Assembly (NCBI RefSeq): GCF_000737515.1
Contig: NZ_CP006587.1
Location: 372,001 to 436,000, forward strand
DNA from: Hymenobacter sp. APR13
GTDB lineage: Bacteria > Bacteroidota > Bacteroidia > Cytophagales > Hymenobacteraceae
Length of the DNA: 64,000 bases
Direction of reading: 5' to 3'
Both the position numbers and the translations under genes were made by a program. The notes under the pieces are model-generated. The model was given only the letters and a program-made list of their open reading frames with translations. It was not told where the DNA came from and did no database searches. Below, in pieces: positions 17,415-25,790 of this stretch (its first letter is position 1; each line of letters opens with the position of its first letter).

Positions 17415-18350
17415 GTGGTCCTGTTCTACTTTGCTCGTATGAAATCGTCCCGTCCGCCGCTGCATCATCTGCGCTCCATCTCGGCCCTGCACCAGACGCT
17501 GCAGGTACCCAAGCCCACGCACCCGCTCATCAGCGTGGTGGACCTGCGGGACATGCAGGCCCGCACCGAACAAACCATTTCCTACAGCTTCTATACCATT
17601 GCGTTCAAGAAGCTGACCGGGGGGCAGCTGCGCTACGGCCAGCAGCACTACGACTTCGACGAGGGCGTGCTGATTTTCACCGCCCCGCACCAGGCCGTGC
17701 GCCTGGAGTCGGAGGTGCCGGTGATGGTGGAAGGCTGCCTGGTGGTCGTGCACCCGGATTTTCTGCAGGGGTATCCCCTGGCCCGCAAAATCACGGAGTA
17801 CGGCTTTTTCGGCTACGCGGTCAACGAGGCCCTGCACCTCTCGGCCGCCGAGCAGCGGCAGGTGCTGGACATGATGCAGCGCCTGGCCCAGGAGGTGGCC
17901 GCGCCCATCACGGCCTTCACCCAGGACCTGCTGGTGGCCCACCTCGACCTGCTGCTGACCTACTGCAACCAGTTTTACCACCGGCAGTTTCTCACGCGCC
18001 GGGCGGCCAATCACGACGTGGTGAGCCGTTTCGAGCAGCTGCTGGCCGAGTACGTGGCCGGCGACCAGCTCCCCAGCCGGGGGCTGCCCAGCATGCAGGA
18101 GCTGGCCGGGCAGCTGAACTTATCGGCCAACTACCTCAGCGACCTGCTGCGCACCCATACGGGCCTCACCGCCCGGCAGCACGTGCAGCAGAAACTACTC
18201 GACTACGCCAAACAGCTGCTCACCACCACCACCCTCTCGGTGGGGGAAGTGGCCTACCGCCTGGGCTTCGAGCATTCCCAGTCGTTCAGCAAGTTTTTCA
18301 AGCAGCACGCCGCCGTCTCACCCCTCCAGTACCGGCTGTCTGTTCACTAA
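17415..18350 (+). CDS. AraC family transcriptional regulator
   Basis: 311 residues. The N-terminal domain contains YSFYTIAFKKLTGGQLRYGQ and FTAPHQAVRLE, typical of AraC ligand domains. The C-terminal part (about 210-311) has MQELAGQLNLSANYLSDLLRT and YRLGFEHSQSFSKFFKQHAA. It lies between an SDR and an ABM-domain gene, all in one direction with gaps of 27-31 nt, and is likely part of that small operon. Confidence 0.9.
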   Translation: MVLFYFARMKSSRPPLHHLRSISALHQTLQVPKPTHPLISVVDLRDMQARTEQTISYSFYTIAFKKLTGGQLRYGQQHYDFDEGVLIFTAPHQAVRLESEVPVMVEGCLVVVHPDFLQGYPLARKITEYGFFGYAVNEALHLSAAEQRQVLDMMQRLAQEVAAPITAFTQDLLVAHLDLLLTYCNQFYHRQFLTRRAANHDVVSRFEQLLAEYVAGDQLPSRGLPSMQELAGQLNLSANYLSDLLRTHTGLTARQHVQQKLLDYAKQLLTTTTLSVGEVAYRLGFEHSQSFSKFFKQHAAVSPLQYRLSVH

Positions 18351-18377
18351 CCCCCGTGCATCTCCCTCCTTCATTCC

Positions 18378-18722
18378 ATGGAAAACAAGACCGTTGATTT
18401 GATTTTTGCCTTCACCGTGCAGCCCGCCGACCAGGCGCGCTACGAGCAGGCGCTGGCCCAGCAGCTGGCCATCACCCAAACCGAGCCGCACGTGCTCAGC
18501 TACGAGATTTTCCGCCAGGCCGAGGGCAGCTACTGCCAGCACGAGCGCTACGCCGACGAGGCGGCCATCCGGCTGCACATGCAGAACACGGCCGTCCCGC
18601 TGAAAATCTGGGGCGAAGTCACCACCATCACCCACATGACGGCGCTGGGCCCGCTGAGCGACGAGTTCAAGCAGGAATTCGGGATGGACAGCTACCTGCC
18701 CTACGCGGCCGTTACGCGCTGA
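18378..18722 (+). CDS. Antibiotic biosynthesis monooxygenase (ABM) domain protein
   Basis: 114 residues. The dimeric alpha/beta barrel pattern is seen in DLIFAFTVQPADQARYEQAL, SYEIFRQAEGSYCQHERYAD and AIRLHMQNTAVPLKIWGEV. Members include YgiN-type quinol monooxygenases, which cycle quinones, and many uncharacterized proteins. It ends the small operon SDR-AraC-ABM. A strong hairpin follows. Confidence 0.82.
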   Translation: MENKTVDLIFAFTVQPADQARYEQALAQQLAITQTEPHVLSYEIFRQAEGSYCQHERYADEAAIRLHMQNTAVPLKIWGEVTTITHMTALGPLSDEFKQEFGMDSYLPYAAVTR

Positions 18723-18820
18723 TAGGCACTCTTCTTCCGGGAACAGCCTAAGGTGATTTCCCTCCCCGCTATCAGTAAAAAGGACGTGGTTGGAAGCCAC
18801 TTCCTTAGCTGATGTACCAA

Positions 18821-18874
18821 AAAAAGTCAGCACAAGTAAGCCGGACTCATCCGGTCTGCTTGTGCTGACTTTTG
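18821..18874. terminator. Bidirectional terminator between convergent genes
   Basis: A 25-nt arm from 18821 (AAAAAGTCAGCACAAG...) pairs with 18850-18874 around a CTCA loop, with A and T tracts at either side. It separates the ABM gene from the convergent MDR gene. Confidence 0.85.
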
Positions 18875-18942
18875 TCGAATACTTCGGGTCAGCTCCACTC
18901 GTGGCAACGCCTGTCCAACGCCGGCTAGCCCAAGGTCGAAGC

Positions 18943-19890
18943 TCAAAAGAGCAGCGCCACCTTTCCCTGCGTTTGGCGGGCTTCCAGCTCGCGCTGCGCG
19001 GTCCGGACTTCCGCAATCGGGTAAGTCTGGACGGGGAGCTGCAGCGTACCGGCCCGAAAGTACCCCAGCAGCTCCTCGGTGTATTCCCCGAATCGGGCCA
19101 TTTCGGCAAACACCGTGTAGCCCCGCACCAGCTGCCGCTGCCCGATAAGCTGCTGGGCGTCCAGCCGGGTAGGCTCGCCGCTGGCCGCGCCGTACACCAC
19201 GGCGGTGCCGCCGGCGCCCAGGGCCAGCAGGGCCTCGGCCCCCACACGGCCGCCCACGGCGTCGAACGAGGCGGCCACGCCCTGGCCGGCAGTGGCCGCG
19301 CGCACTTGCTGCACCCAGTCGGCTTCGGCGTAACTCACCACGGCGTCGGCTCCACTGGCTTGGGCAGCGGCTTTTTTCGCGTCGCTGCCCACGGCGGCCA
19401 CCACCCACAGGCCCCGGTTTTTGGCCACCTGCACCAGCAGCGAGCCCACGCCCCCGGCCGCGGCCAGCACCAGCACCGAGGCATAGCTTCCGGTGTTGAG
19501 CAGGCCCACGGCCGTGGGGCCCTGCGCCAGCAGGGCGGTGGCCTGCGCGTAGCCCAGCTCCGCCGGCAGGGGCATTGCCTGCGCGGCCGGGGCCACCACG
19601 TATTCGGCGTAGCCGCCGCGGGGGAGCATGGCCATCACCCGCTGGCCCGGCTGCCGCGTGGTTACGCCCTCGCCCAGGGCCTCGATGGTCCCCGCCACCT
19701 CGTAGCCCGACACGTAGGGCAGCGGGAGCGGCGTGGGGCTGCGGCCCTTGCGCTGCCAGATGTCGGCATAGTTGACCCCGGCGGCCGCCACTTTAATCAA
19801 TACTTCGCCCTTCTGGGGGCGGGGCATCGGCGCGTCGACCAGCTGTAATACGTCGGTGTCGCCGTGGGCGGCAAATTGAACTACTTGCAT
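18943..19890 (-). CDS. Quinone oxidoreductase-like MDR protein
   Basis: 315 residues, zinc-free MDR type. Marks are GVNYADIWQRKG, PYVSGYEVAGTIEALGEGV and the NADPH motif VLAAAGGVGSLLVQVAK. Proteins of this type reduce quinones or alpha,beta-unsaturated carbonyls with NADPH. It stands alone on the minus strand within the redox island. Confidence 0.88.
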   Translation of the reverse strand: MQVVQFAAHGDTDVLQLVDAPMPRPQKGEVLIKVAAAGVNYADIWQRKGRSPTPLPLPYVSGYEVAGTIEALGEGVTTRQPGQRVMAMLPRGGYAEYVVAPAAQAMPLPAELGYAQATALLAQGPTAVGLLNTGSYASVLVLAAAGGVGSLLVQVAKNRGLWVVAAVGSDAKKAAAQASGADAVVSYAEADWVQQVRAATAGQGVAASFDAVGGRVGAEALLALGAGGTAVVYGAASGEPTRLDAQQLIGQRQLVRGYTVFAEMARFGEYTEELLGYFRAGTLQLPVQTYPIAEVRTAQRELEARQTQGKVALLF

Positions 19891-20034
19891 AAGTGTGCTA
19901 GGGTAACCCTTCGGTTTCGGTTTGCTCGGAATGAATTCGGCCCGGGGTGGGCTTTCCGGCAGTGTCTGGCTTGGCCTGGCACTGCTGGAAAGTCGCTTCC
20001 TGGTCCGGCGGTAGGTAGTCAGTCATGCCCGGCG

Positions 20035-20772
20035 TTACCACGGAATTTCACCCGTTACGGGGGTGTTTTCTTCACTGATAAACCGGCCCGTGGGGCCGTC
20101 GTCGCCTACCAGCACGTATTTGGCAATTCGTATCCCAGCCTCCTGCACGGTGCCGGTGCCGCGGTGGCCGTTGAGGTCGGTGGCCGTGAAGCCCGGGTCC
20201 ACGGCATTCACCTTGAAGGGCGTGTCGCGCAGCTCGTAGGCCAGCACGATGGTATACATGTGCAGCGCCGCCTTGGAGGCCGGATAGACGGCGCCCTTGT
20301 GGTGGTAGTATTTCCAGGCCGGGTCGCTGCTCAGCGTCAGCGAGGCACCGCTGGAGCCCACGTTGACGATGCGGGGCTGGGGAGCCGGGCGCAGCAAGTC
20401 GATAAAGGCCTGCGTGACCTGCACCACCCCGAACACGTTGGTGGCAAACACCTCCTGAAACGTGGCCACTGCGGCCCCCAACGCGGCTTGCGGCATCCCG
20501 CCGGTAATGGCGGCATTGTTGACGAGGGCGTCGAGCACCGGCGTTTTGCGGCCAATTTCGGCCCGGGCGGCCTGTACCGAATCGGCATTGGTGACGTCGA
20601 GCTGGATGGCTTCTACTTCGGAGAGGCCTTCGGCGTGGAGCTGCTGGGCGGCCTGCTGGCCCCGGGCCAGGTCGCGGCTGCCCAGAAAGACGTGGTAGCC
20701 CTGCCGGGCCAGCTGCCGGGCGGTTTCCAGGCCGATGCCTTTGTTGGCGCCGGTGATGAGGACGGTTTTCAT
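20035..20772 (-). CDS. Short-chain dehydrogenase/reductase under the TTGCCA-type operator
   Basis: 245 residues: ITGANKGIGLETARQLARQG, LVNNAAITGG, VGSSGASLTL and YPASKAALHMYT. It resembles carbonyl-reductase-like SDRs. A TTGCCA-TT-TGGCAA palindrome lies 22 nt upstream of GACCTTTG (20803-20796), the same arrangement as in front of the neighbouring Crp/Fnr gene, so that regulator probably controls this enzyme. Confidence 0.88.
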   Translation of the reverse strand: MKTVLITGANKGIGLETARQLARQGYHVFLGSRDLARGQQAAQQLHAEGLSEVEAIQLDVTNADSVQAARAEIGRKTPVLDALVNNAAITGGMPQAALGAAVATFQEVFATNVFGVVQVTQAFIDLLRPAPQPRIVNVGSSGASLTLSSDPAWKYYHHKGAVYPASKAALHMYTIVLAYELRDTPFKVNAVDPGFTATDLNGHRGTGTVQEAGIRIAKYVLVGDDGPTGRFISEENTPVTGEIPW

Positions 20773-20825
20773 GGTCGTTGCGGTTGGTTATGTCGCAAAG
20801 GTCCCCCGCCCGAAAAGCCCCGGAG

Positions 20826-20839
20826 TTGCCATTTGGCAA
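20826..20839. promoter_or_regulatory. Crp/Fnr operator copy 1 (SDR promoter)
   Basis: TTGCCA-TT-TGGCAA. Exactly 22 nt separate it from the -7-like box GACCTTTG of the SDR gene, placing its centre near -41, the class II activator position. Confidence 0.7.
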
Positions 20840-20847
20840 AAAGCGCG

Positions 20848-21417
20848 TCAGCGGATGTTGCGCCGAATCCGGCTCAGCGACGACTGCGTCATGCCCAGAA
20901 ACGAGGCCAGGTAAGACAGCGGAATCCGGTTGGCCAGCTGCGGGTAGTTGGCCAGAAACTCCCGGTAGCGGGTGGTGGCATCCTGGCTGACCATGGGGCT
21001 GATGCGCGCCAGCTTCTCGTGCAGGTGCCGGGTGGTCATCTGGTGCACCATCTCGCGCCAGCCCACGATGGTGTGGGCCAGCTCGTCCCAGTCAGGCTTG
21101 GTGAACACCAGCAGCCGGCAATCGGTCACAGCCTGCACGTACTCGGCGGAGGCCAGGCCGTCTTCCAGACCGCGCAGGTTGGTGGTCAGGTGGTGCTCGT
21201 CGATGAAGTTGCGGGTGATTTCCTGGCCCTGGTTGTTGTAGTAGCAGATGCGCAGCACGCCCTCCAGCAGAAACCCGACCCGCCGCGACACCTGCCCTGC
21301 CTCCAGAAAGTAGGCGTCGCGGGGCAGCGCCAGCGGAGTGGCCTTGCTGGCAATCAGGTCCAGCTGCCGCGGGTTGAGCGAGCCGAACTGCAGCAGGTAG
21401 GTAAAGAGTTCGTCCAT
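20848..21417 (-). CDS. Crp/Fnr family transcriptional regulator
   Basis: 189 residues. The cyclic-nucleotide-binding-like domain shows LPRDAYFLEAGQVSRRVGFL and GVLRICYYNNQGQEITRNF. The helix-turn-helix at the C-terminus reads IPLSYLASFLGMTQSSLSR. There are no Fnr-type iron-sulfur cysteines in the N-terminus. Its promoter carries the same palindrome as the adjacent SDR, suggesting autoregulation. TACCTTG ends five bases before ATG, so the mRNA may be leaderless. A truncated near-copy lies at 25825. Confidence 0.9.
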   Translation of the reverse strand: MDELFTYLLQFGSLNPRQLDLIASKATPLALPRDAYFLEAGQVSRRVGFLLEGVLRICYYNNQGQEITRNFIDEHHLTTNLRGLEDGLASAEYVQAVTDCRLLVFTKPDWDELAHTIVGWREMVHQMTTRHLHEKLARISPMVSQDATTRYREFLANYPQLANRIPLSYLASFLGMTQSSLSRIRRNIR

Positions 21418-21451
21418 GGGGGCAAGGTACGCGGGCGCACCGGGGCATCAG

Positions 21452-21465
21452 TTGCCATTTGGCAA
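21452..21465. promoter_or_regulatory. Crp/Fnr operator copy 2 (own promoter)
   Basis: TTGCCA-TT-TGGCAA, identical to the copy at 20826. It lies 22 nt upstream of TACCTTG (21429-21423) of the Crp/Fnr gene. Confidence 0.7.
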
Positions 21466-21599
21466 AAACGCTTTTGCGTGCCCGGCAGGTACCCGTACGC
21501 GACGATGCCGGCTACCCAGCCCGGCCGCATAGCCCGAAAATGCTGCTTGCGGATTGCTCCGTCCGCCTCGATTGAGCGCGCCCGCAGGAGCAGTGAAAT

Positions 21600-21974
21600 T
21601 TAGGGTAGCGGTACGTGCGTCGGCAATCCGGAGAGGCTGTCCAGGCGCTGCTGGTGCTGCAGGCCCCACGCTTTGAGCACCTCAATCACGGGGTCGAGCG
21701 AACGGGCATAGGGCAAGAGCTGGTAGTCCACGACTACCGGCGGGCCGGGCGAAACCGTGCGGACGATGAACTGGTGGGCCTCCAATTCCTTGAGCTCCTT
21801 GGCCAGCACCTTGGTGGAGATGCCCGGCACGCTGCGCTCCAGGCCACGAAAATGGCGGGTGCCCGTCTGCAGTGCCACGATGATTTGCAGCTTCCACTTG
21901 CCATTCACAACCAGCAGGGCGTGGCGTAGGGCGTGCATGGTCTGAGCGCAGGAGGTCAGGTCGGAGTTGGTCAT
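21600..21974 (-). CDS. HxlR family transcriptional regulator
   Basis: 124 residues, single winged helix. CAQTMHALRHALLVVNGKWKL and HFRGLERSVPGISTKVLAKEL are family signatures, and a conserved cysteine (Cys9) near the N-terminus is the redox or electrophile sensor in relatives such as HypR. It is divergent from a flavin reductase gene, with two palindromes in the gap, a common layout for an electrophile-responsive repressor and its target. Confidence 0.9.
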   Translation of the reverse strand: MTNSDLTSCAQTMHALRHALLVVNGKWKLQIIVALQTGTRHFRGLERSVPGISTKVLAKELKELEAHQFIVRTVSPGPPVVVDYQLLPYARSLDPVIEVLKAWGLQHQQRLDSLSGLPTHVPLP

Positions 21975-22010
21975 AGCAATAACGGCAAGATGAGGAGCGG
22001 TATACCCGCC

Positions 22011-22030
22011 TGATTACCCGCAGGTAATCA
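22011..22030. promoter_or_regulatory. HxlR operator, site 1
   Basis: TGATTACC-CGCA-GGTAATCA, a perfect 8-bp palindrome with a 4-nt spacer, 36 nt upstream of the hxlR-type start codon. A half-site ACGTAATCTG follows at about 22041-22050. Confidence 0.6.
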
Positions 22031-22082
22031 GGCTACCGCCACGTAATCTGTAGTGGGCGCAAGTTACAAACAAAGGCCGGGC

Positions 22083-22101
22083 TGATTACTTGAGGTAATC
22101 A
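22083..22101. promoter_or_regulatory. HxlR operator, site 2
   Basis: TGATTAC-TTGAG-GTAATCA, the same arms as site 1 with a 5-nt spacer; both sites are followed by GTACC or CTACC. It faces the flavin reductase gene. Confidence 0.6.
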
Positions 22102-22211
22102 GAGTACCATACCACCACGGGGCTACGCAGTGGCCGGGCAGTTGGCCCCGGCGGGCAGGCCCCGGGTGGCGGGCTCGTATTCTTCACTTTCTTCCCCCCT
22201 TCCCTACGTTT

Positions 22212-22808
22212 ATGCAGATTCTGCAAATCATTTCCAGCGCCCGCGGGGCCGAATCGTACAGCACCCGCCTCAGCCAGGGCATCATCGACAAGCTGCTCGC
22301 GGCGCACCCCGGCAGCACCGTGGTGGTGCGCAACGTGGCGACCCACCCGTTTCCCCACCTCGAAGAGGCGCACCTGCAGGCCTACTTCACGCCCGCCGAA
22401 GGCCGCTCGCCCGAGCAGCAGCAGGCCGTGCGCCACTCCGACGAAGCCATTGCCGAGGTGCTGGCGGCCGACGTCCTCGTACTGGGGGTGCCGTTCTACA
22501 ATTTCACCATTGCCTCGTCGCTCAAGGCGTGGCTCGACCACCTCACGCGGGCGGGCATCACGTTCCGCTACACCCCCACGGGTCCGGAAGGACTTATCAC
22601 AGGCAAGAAAGTGTACCTGGCCGTGGCCAGCGGCGGCATCTACTCCGCAGGACCGCAGCAGGCCGCTGATTTTGCCGTGCCCTACCTGCGCTGGATGCTG
22701 GGCTTCCTGGGCATGACCGATGTGACGGTGGCCCGGGCCGAGGGCGTCAAATTGCCGGAATTCCAGGCTACCGCCCTGCAAAAGGGCATTGAAAGCGTTG
22801 CGGTATAA
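22212..22808 (+). CDS. FMN-dependent NADH-azoreductase family flavoprotein
   Basis: 198 residues, matching AzoR length. Marks are MQILQIISSARGAESYSTRLS, VLGVPFYNFTIASSLKAWLDH and TGKKVYLAVASGGIYSAG. Such enzymes reduce quinones and azo compounds by two electrons using FMN. The divergent HxlR gene and paired operators point to induction by electrophiles or disulfide stress. A strong terminator follows. Confidence 0.9.
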   Translation: MQILQIISSARGAESYSTRLSQGIIDKLLAAHPGSTVVVRNVATHPFPHLEEAHLQAYFTPAEGRSPEQQQAVRHSDEAIAEVLAADVLVLGVPFYNFTIASSLKAWLDHLTRAGITFRYTPTGPEGLITGKKVYLAVASGGIYSAGPQQAADFAVPYLRWMLGFLGMTDVTVARAEGVKLPEFQATALQKGIESVAV

Positions 22809-22835
22809 GCCCGGCTGGCCGCACGGCCAGTAGAC

Positions 22836-22886
22836 GTCCCGGCAAGTGCCGGCCATTGGCCAGAGCACCTGCCGGGACTTTTTTTA
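22836..22886 (+). terminator. Terminator after azoreductase
   Basis: GTCCCGGCA pairs with TGCCGGGAC at 22869-22877, then a T tract. Confidence 0.85.
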
Positions 22887-23090
22887 GGCTGAAGAAGGCG
22901 GCTCTATCTCGCGCGGCAGCTTTCGAAGGCTCTTTGCGTGATATTCATACTTTTTAGTTTGAATGACATTTTTCGTCGTTGCCAATGGACTGGACCTTTG
23001 TAGAAATAATCTGAGTGGGCCGGTCAGCGCCTGCTACACGACGAAAGTCGCAGTGATTCTAGCAAGTAACCACAGTCAAACGCAACAACC

Positions 23091-24203
23091 ATGGCAACCA
23101 CAGAAATGAAAGCGCAGTCCGAGGAAGGGCAATCCTTCGAACGGGCGCAGGAAGCAGGCAATGAATCTTCTGCTTCCCCGAAGGCCCCAACCGGGGCGAT
23201 GAATACGATGAAGGCGGTGCAGCAGCACGCGTTTGGCGGGCCCGAGGTGCTGCGTTACGAGGATGCGCCGGTGCCCGAGCTCCAGCCGGGCGAAGTGCTG
23301 GTACGGGTGCACGCCGTCGGCATCAACCCGCCCGACTGGTACCTGCGCGACGGCTACAAGGCCCTGCCGGCCGAGTGGCGCCCGTCGGTCACCTTTCCCC
23401 TCATGCTGGGCACGGACGTGTCGGGCGTCGTGGCGGCCGTGGCCGAGGATGTGACCGACTTCGCGGTGGGCGAGGAGGTCTTCGGCATGGTCCGCTTCCC
23501 AAGCGTTGGCGAGAGCCGCGGCTATGCCGAGTACGTGGCCGCGCCCGCCACGGACCTGGCCCGCAAGCCGGCCAGCCTCAGCCACGTACAGGCCGCCGGG
23601 GCTCCCATGTCCGGGCTTACGGCGTGGCAGTATCTCATCGAGCTGGGGCACACGGCTCCCAACCCGTTTCAGCCGGAGGCGCACCGGCCGGTGCCGCTGC
23701 GGGGTAAGCGGGTGCTCGTGAACGGGGCCGCCGGCGGCGTGGGCCACCTGGCGGTGCAGCTGGCCAAGTGGCAGGGCGCCTACGTCATTGCCGTGGCTTC
23801 GGGCGGGCAGGAAACGCTGCTGCGCGAGCTGGGCGTGGATGAGTTCATCGACTACGCCAAAACCCCGGCCGAGGACGCAGTGCAGGACCTGGACGTTGTG
23901 CTCGATACCCTCAGTGGCCCCACCACAGGCCGTTTCCTGCGCACCCTTAAGCGGGGCGGCGCGCTGTTTCCGGTATTTCTGGGCTTTACGGATGCCGAGG
24001 AAGCGGCCCGGCGGGGCATCACCGTGTCGATGACGCAGGTGCGCTCCAGCGGCGCGCAGCTGGCCGAGCTCGGGCGCCTGCTGGCAGCCGGGACGGTGCG
24101 CGTGGTCATCGACAGCACGTACCCGCTGGCCGAGGCACGCCAGGCCCACGAGCGCGCCGCCCGCGGGCACATCCAGGGCAAAATCGTGCTGACGGTCGCC
24201 TAA
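23091..24203 (+). CDS. NAD(P)-dependent MDR alcohol dehydrogenase/quinone reductase-like protein
   Basis: 370 residues. After a polar 40-residue N-terminal extension comes the MDR core: VLRYEDAPVPELQPGEVLVRVHAVGINPPDWY, TDVSGVVAAVAEDVTDF and VNGAAGGVGHLAVQLAKWQG. No catalytic zinc ligands are evident. Met38 or Met41 would give a start without the extension. It belongs to the island of NADPH-dependent reductases; substrate unknown. The 280-bp gap before it has a terminator and AT-rich sequence only. Confidence 0.87.
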   Translation: MATTEMKAQSEEGQSFERAQEAGNESSASPKAPTGAMNTMKAVQQHAFGGPEVLRYEDAPVPELQPGEVLVRVHAVGINPPDWYLRDGYKALPAEWRPSVTFPLMLGTDVSGVVAAVAEDVTDFAVGEEVFGMVRFPSVGESRGYAEYVAAPATDLARKPASLSHVQAAGAPMSGLTAWQYLIELGHTAPNPFQPEAHRPVPLRGKRVLVNGAAGGVGHLAVQLAKWQGAYVIAVASGGQETLLRELGVDEFIDYAKTPAEDAVQDLDVVLDTLSGPTTGRFLRTLKRGGALFPVFLGFTDAEEAARRGITVSMTQVRSSGAQLAELGRLLAAGTVRVVIDSTYPLAEARQAHERAARGHIQGKIVLTVA

Positions 24204-24213
24204 GCCCACACGC

Positions 24214-24285
24214 GGTACCGATAATCTGCCAACCTCTCCTACTGCCCCAAAGCGGCTTCACAGGGGTTGGCAGCTTATCGGTACC
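24214..24285. repeat. Long inverted repeat between MDR and ABM genes
   Basis: Arms 24214-24234 and 24265-24285 (21 nt, one mismatch, outer end GGTACCGATAA) enclose a 30-nt loop. There is no T tract after it, so it is not a standard terminator. It may be an operator pair, an attenuator or a repeat element. Confidence 0.7.
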
Positions 24286-24309
24286 CTTCCCCTATCCAGT
24301 TCTACTCCG

Positions 24310-24630
24310 ATGCCTACTTCCGATAAAGTCGCCGAACGGCACCTGCTCGTCACCGTGCAAAGCCAGCCCGCGCACCGCGCCCGTGTGCAGGAAATCCTGC
24401 TTGAACTCGTGGGCCTGGTGCGCGCGGAGCCGGGCTGCATCTACTACAATATCTTTCAGCAAGCCGAGGCCCCCGATACGTTCCTGATTGCCGCCGCCTG
24501 GCTCGATGACGAAGCCATAGCGGCCCACCCGACGCCGCCGCAGTCGCGCCTGGTCGAGCAGCTGCTGCCGTTGCTGACCGCCCCCATGCAGGTGCTTCCT
24601 ATCCGGCGGGTGAGCGAGAACCCCGCTTAA
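24310..24630 (+). CDS. ABM-domain protein, putative quinol monooxygenase
   Basis: 106 residues: HLLVTVQSQPAHRARVQEIL, LVGLVRAEPGCIYYNIFQQ and FLIAAAWLDDEAIAAH. This follows the YgiN pattern. It lies 106 nt behind the MDR gene with a long inverted repeat between them, and is followed by a terminator. Likely function is quinone or quinol turnover with the reductases nearby. Confidence 0.83.
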   Translation: MPTSDKVAERHLLVTVQSQPAHRARVQEILLELVGLVRAEPGCIYYNIFQQAEAPDTFLIAAAWLDDEAIAAHPTPPQSRLVEQLLPLLTAPMQVLPIRRVSENPA

Positions 24631-24651
24631 ACCACACCACTCGCAGCCAGG

Positions 24652-24702
24652 GCCCGGCTGGCTGGTACCGGACGTATCCGGTGCCGGCCAGTCGGGCTTT
24701 TG
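24652..24702 (+). terminator. Terminator after ABM gene
   Basis: GCCCGGCTGGCTGGTACCGGA and TCCGGTGCCGGCCAGTCGGGC fold into a long stem followed by TTTT. Confidence 0.7.
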
Positions 24703-24710
24703 CCGGCTGA

Positions 24711-24742
24711 GCAGCTTGGCCAGTTGGGCAGCTTGGCCAGTT
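24711..24742 (+). repeat. Tandem 17-bp-period repeat upstream of AraC
   Basis: GCAGCTTGGCCAGTT is at 24711-24725 and 24728-24742. The copies contain TTGGCCA and may be regulatory half-sites. Confidence 0.4.
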
Positions 24743-24793
24743 AGGCGGTACTGGGTTTTTGCCTTGCTGTCAATGCGCTCTACTTGATTTTCG

Positions 24794-24801
24794 TACTTTT
24801 G
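24794..24801 (+). promoter_or_regulatory. TACTTTTG -7 box, four bases before AraC start
   Basis: Exact TAnnTTTG followed by CCGC and the ATG at 24806, predicting a leaderless transcript. Confidence 0.5.
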
Positions 24802-24805
24802 CCGC

Positions 24806-25702
24806 ATGATGAACGCTGTTGCCAGCAGGCCGGCTCCGCGCCCCACCCGGGAGTTGAAACTGAAAGGGTTCAAAGTGTACGCGGTGGACCGCCCGTGCAC
24901 CACCCCGCCCTACTTCACCCGGCGCGACTACTATAAGGTCATGCTGCTCACGACCCGGGCCCGGCTGCACTACGGCCACCAGCACTGGGACCTCGACGGC
25001 ACGTACCTGCTGTTCTTCAACCCGCACATTCCGTATTCGCTGGAAATGCGCGGTGACCTCCGGCACGGCTTCATCAGCCTCTTTACCGAGGAGTTTATCA
25101 CCTCGCTCGACCGGTCGGAAAGCCTCCCCCAGTCGCCCCTTTTCAAAATCGGGAGCCCGCCGCTCTACCCGCTCGGCGAGACGCAGATACCCTTCATGAC
25201 CAGTATCTTCCAGAAGATGCTGACCGCGCAGGAAGGTGATTATCCCTTCAAGGCCGAGCTGATTCGCACCTACCTGCAACTTGCCATTCACGAGGCCCTG
25301 CACCGGCAGCCCGCCCACACCCTGGTCCAAGCGCACACGGCCGCCTCGCGCCTGGCGGCCCGGTTTTTGGACGTGCTGGAGCAGCAGTTTCCGGTAGAAA
25401 CGCCCGAGCAGACGCTGGAGCTGAAAACGGCCCAGGAGTTTGCCGACCGGCTGGCCGTGCACGTTAACCACCTCAACAAGGCCGTGAAAGAGGTAACCGG
25501 CAAGCCCACCAGCGCGCACATCACCGCCCGCCTCACCGACGAGGCGAAGGCTCTGTTGCAGCACACCACCTGGAGCGTGGCCGAAATTTCCACCTGCCTG
25601 GGCTTTGCCTACCCCACCTACTTCAACAACTTTTTCAAGAAGCAGACCAGCACTACCCCGCTGGCCTACCGCAAGGGGACCGGGGCGGTGCTACCGAGCT
25701 AG
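24806..25702 (+). CDS. AraC family transcriptional regulator
   Basis: 298 residues. The sensor half includes TPPYFTRRDYYKVMLLTTRARLHYG. The DNA-binding half includes FADRLAVHVNHLNKAVKEVTG and CLGFAYPTYFNNFFKKQTS. It is a close paralogue of the regulator at 11329 and shares the four-base distance between a TAnnTTTG box and the ATG. A second ATG follows directly (24809). Confidence 0.9.
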   Translation: MMNAVASRPAPRPTRELKLKGFKVYAVDRPCTTPPYFTRRDYYKVMLLTTRARLHYGHQHWDLDGTYLLFFNPHIPYSLEMRGDLRHGFISLFTEEFITSLDRSESLPQSPLFKIGSPPLYPLGETQIPFMTSIFQKMLTAQEGDYPFKAELIRTYLQLAIHEALHRQPAHTLVQAHTAASRLAARFLDVLEQQFPVETPEQTLELKTAQEFADRLAVHVNHLNKAVKEVTGKPTSAHITARLTDEAKALLQHTTWSVAEISTCLGFAYPTYFNNFFKKQTSTTPLAYRKGTGAVLPS

Positions 25703-25776
25703 CCAGCCACTGCGCTCCGTAATGCGTGAGCCTGGAAAACGCCTTTGAGCAACGTTTTCAGCCGCTAAATTCCTTT

Positions 25777-25790
25777 TTACCAAATGGCAA
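25777..25790. promoter_or_regulatory. Crp/Fnr operator copy 3 (in front of the truncated paralogue)
   Basis: TTACCA-AA-TGGCAA, one mismatch to the other copies and read on the opposite strand. Again exactly 22 nt precede TACCTTG (25813-25819). Confidence 0.65.

Noticed and set aside
24711..24742. Tandem GCAGCTTGGCCAGTT as a confirmed operator
   Set aside because: Only two copies, 17-bp period, no similarity to other sites here; kept as a repeat only.
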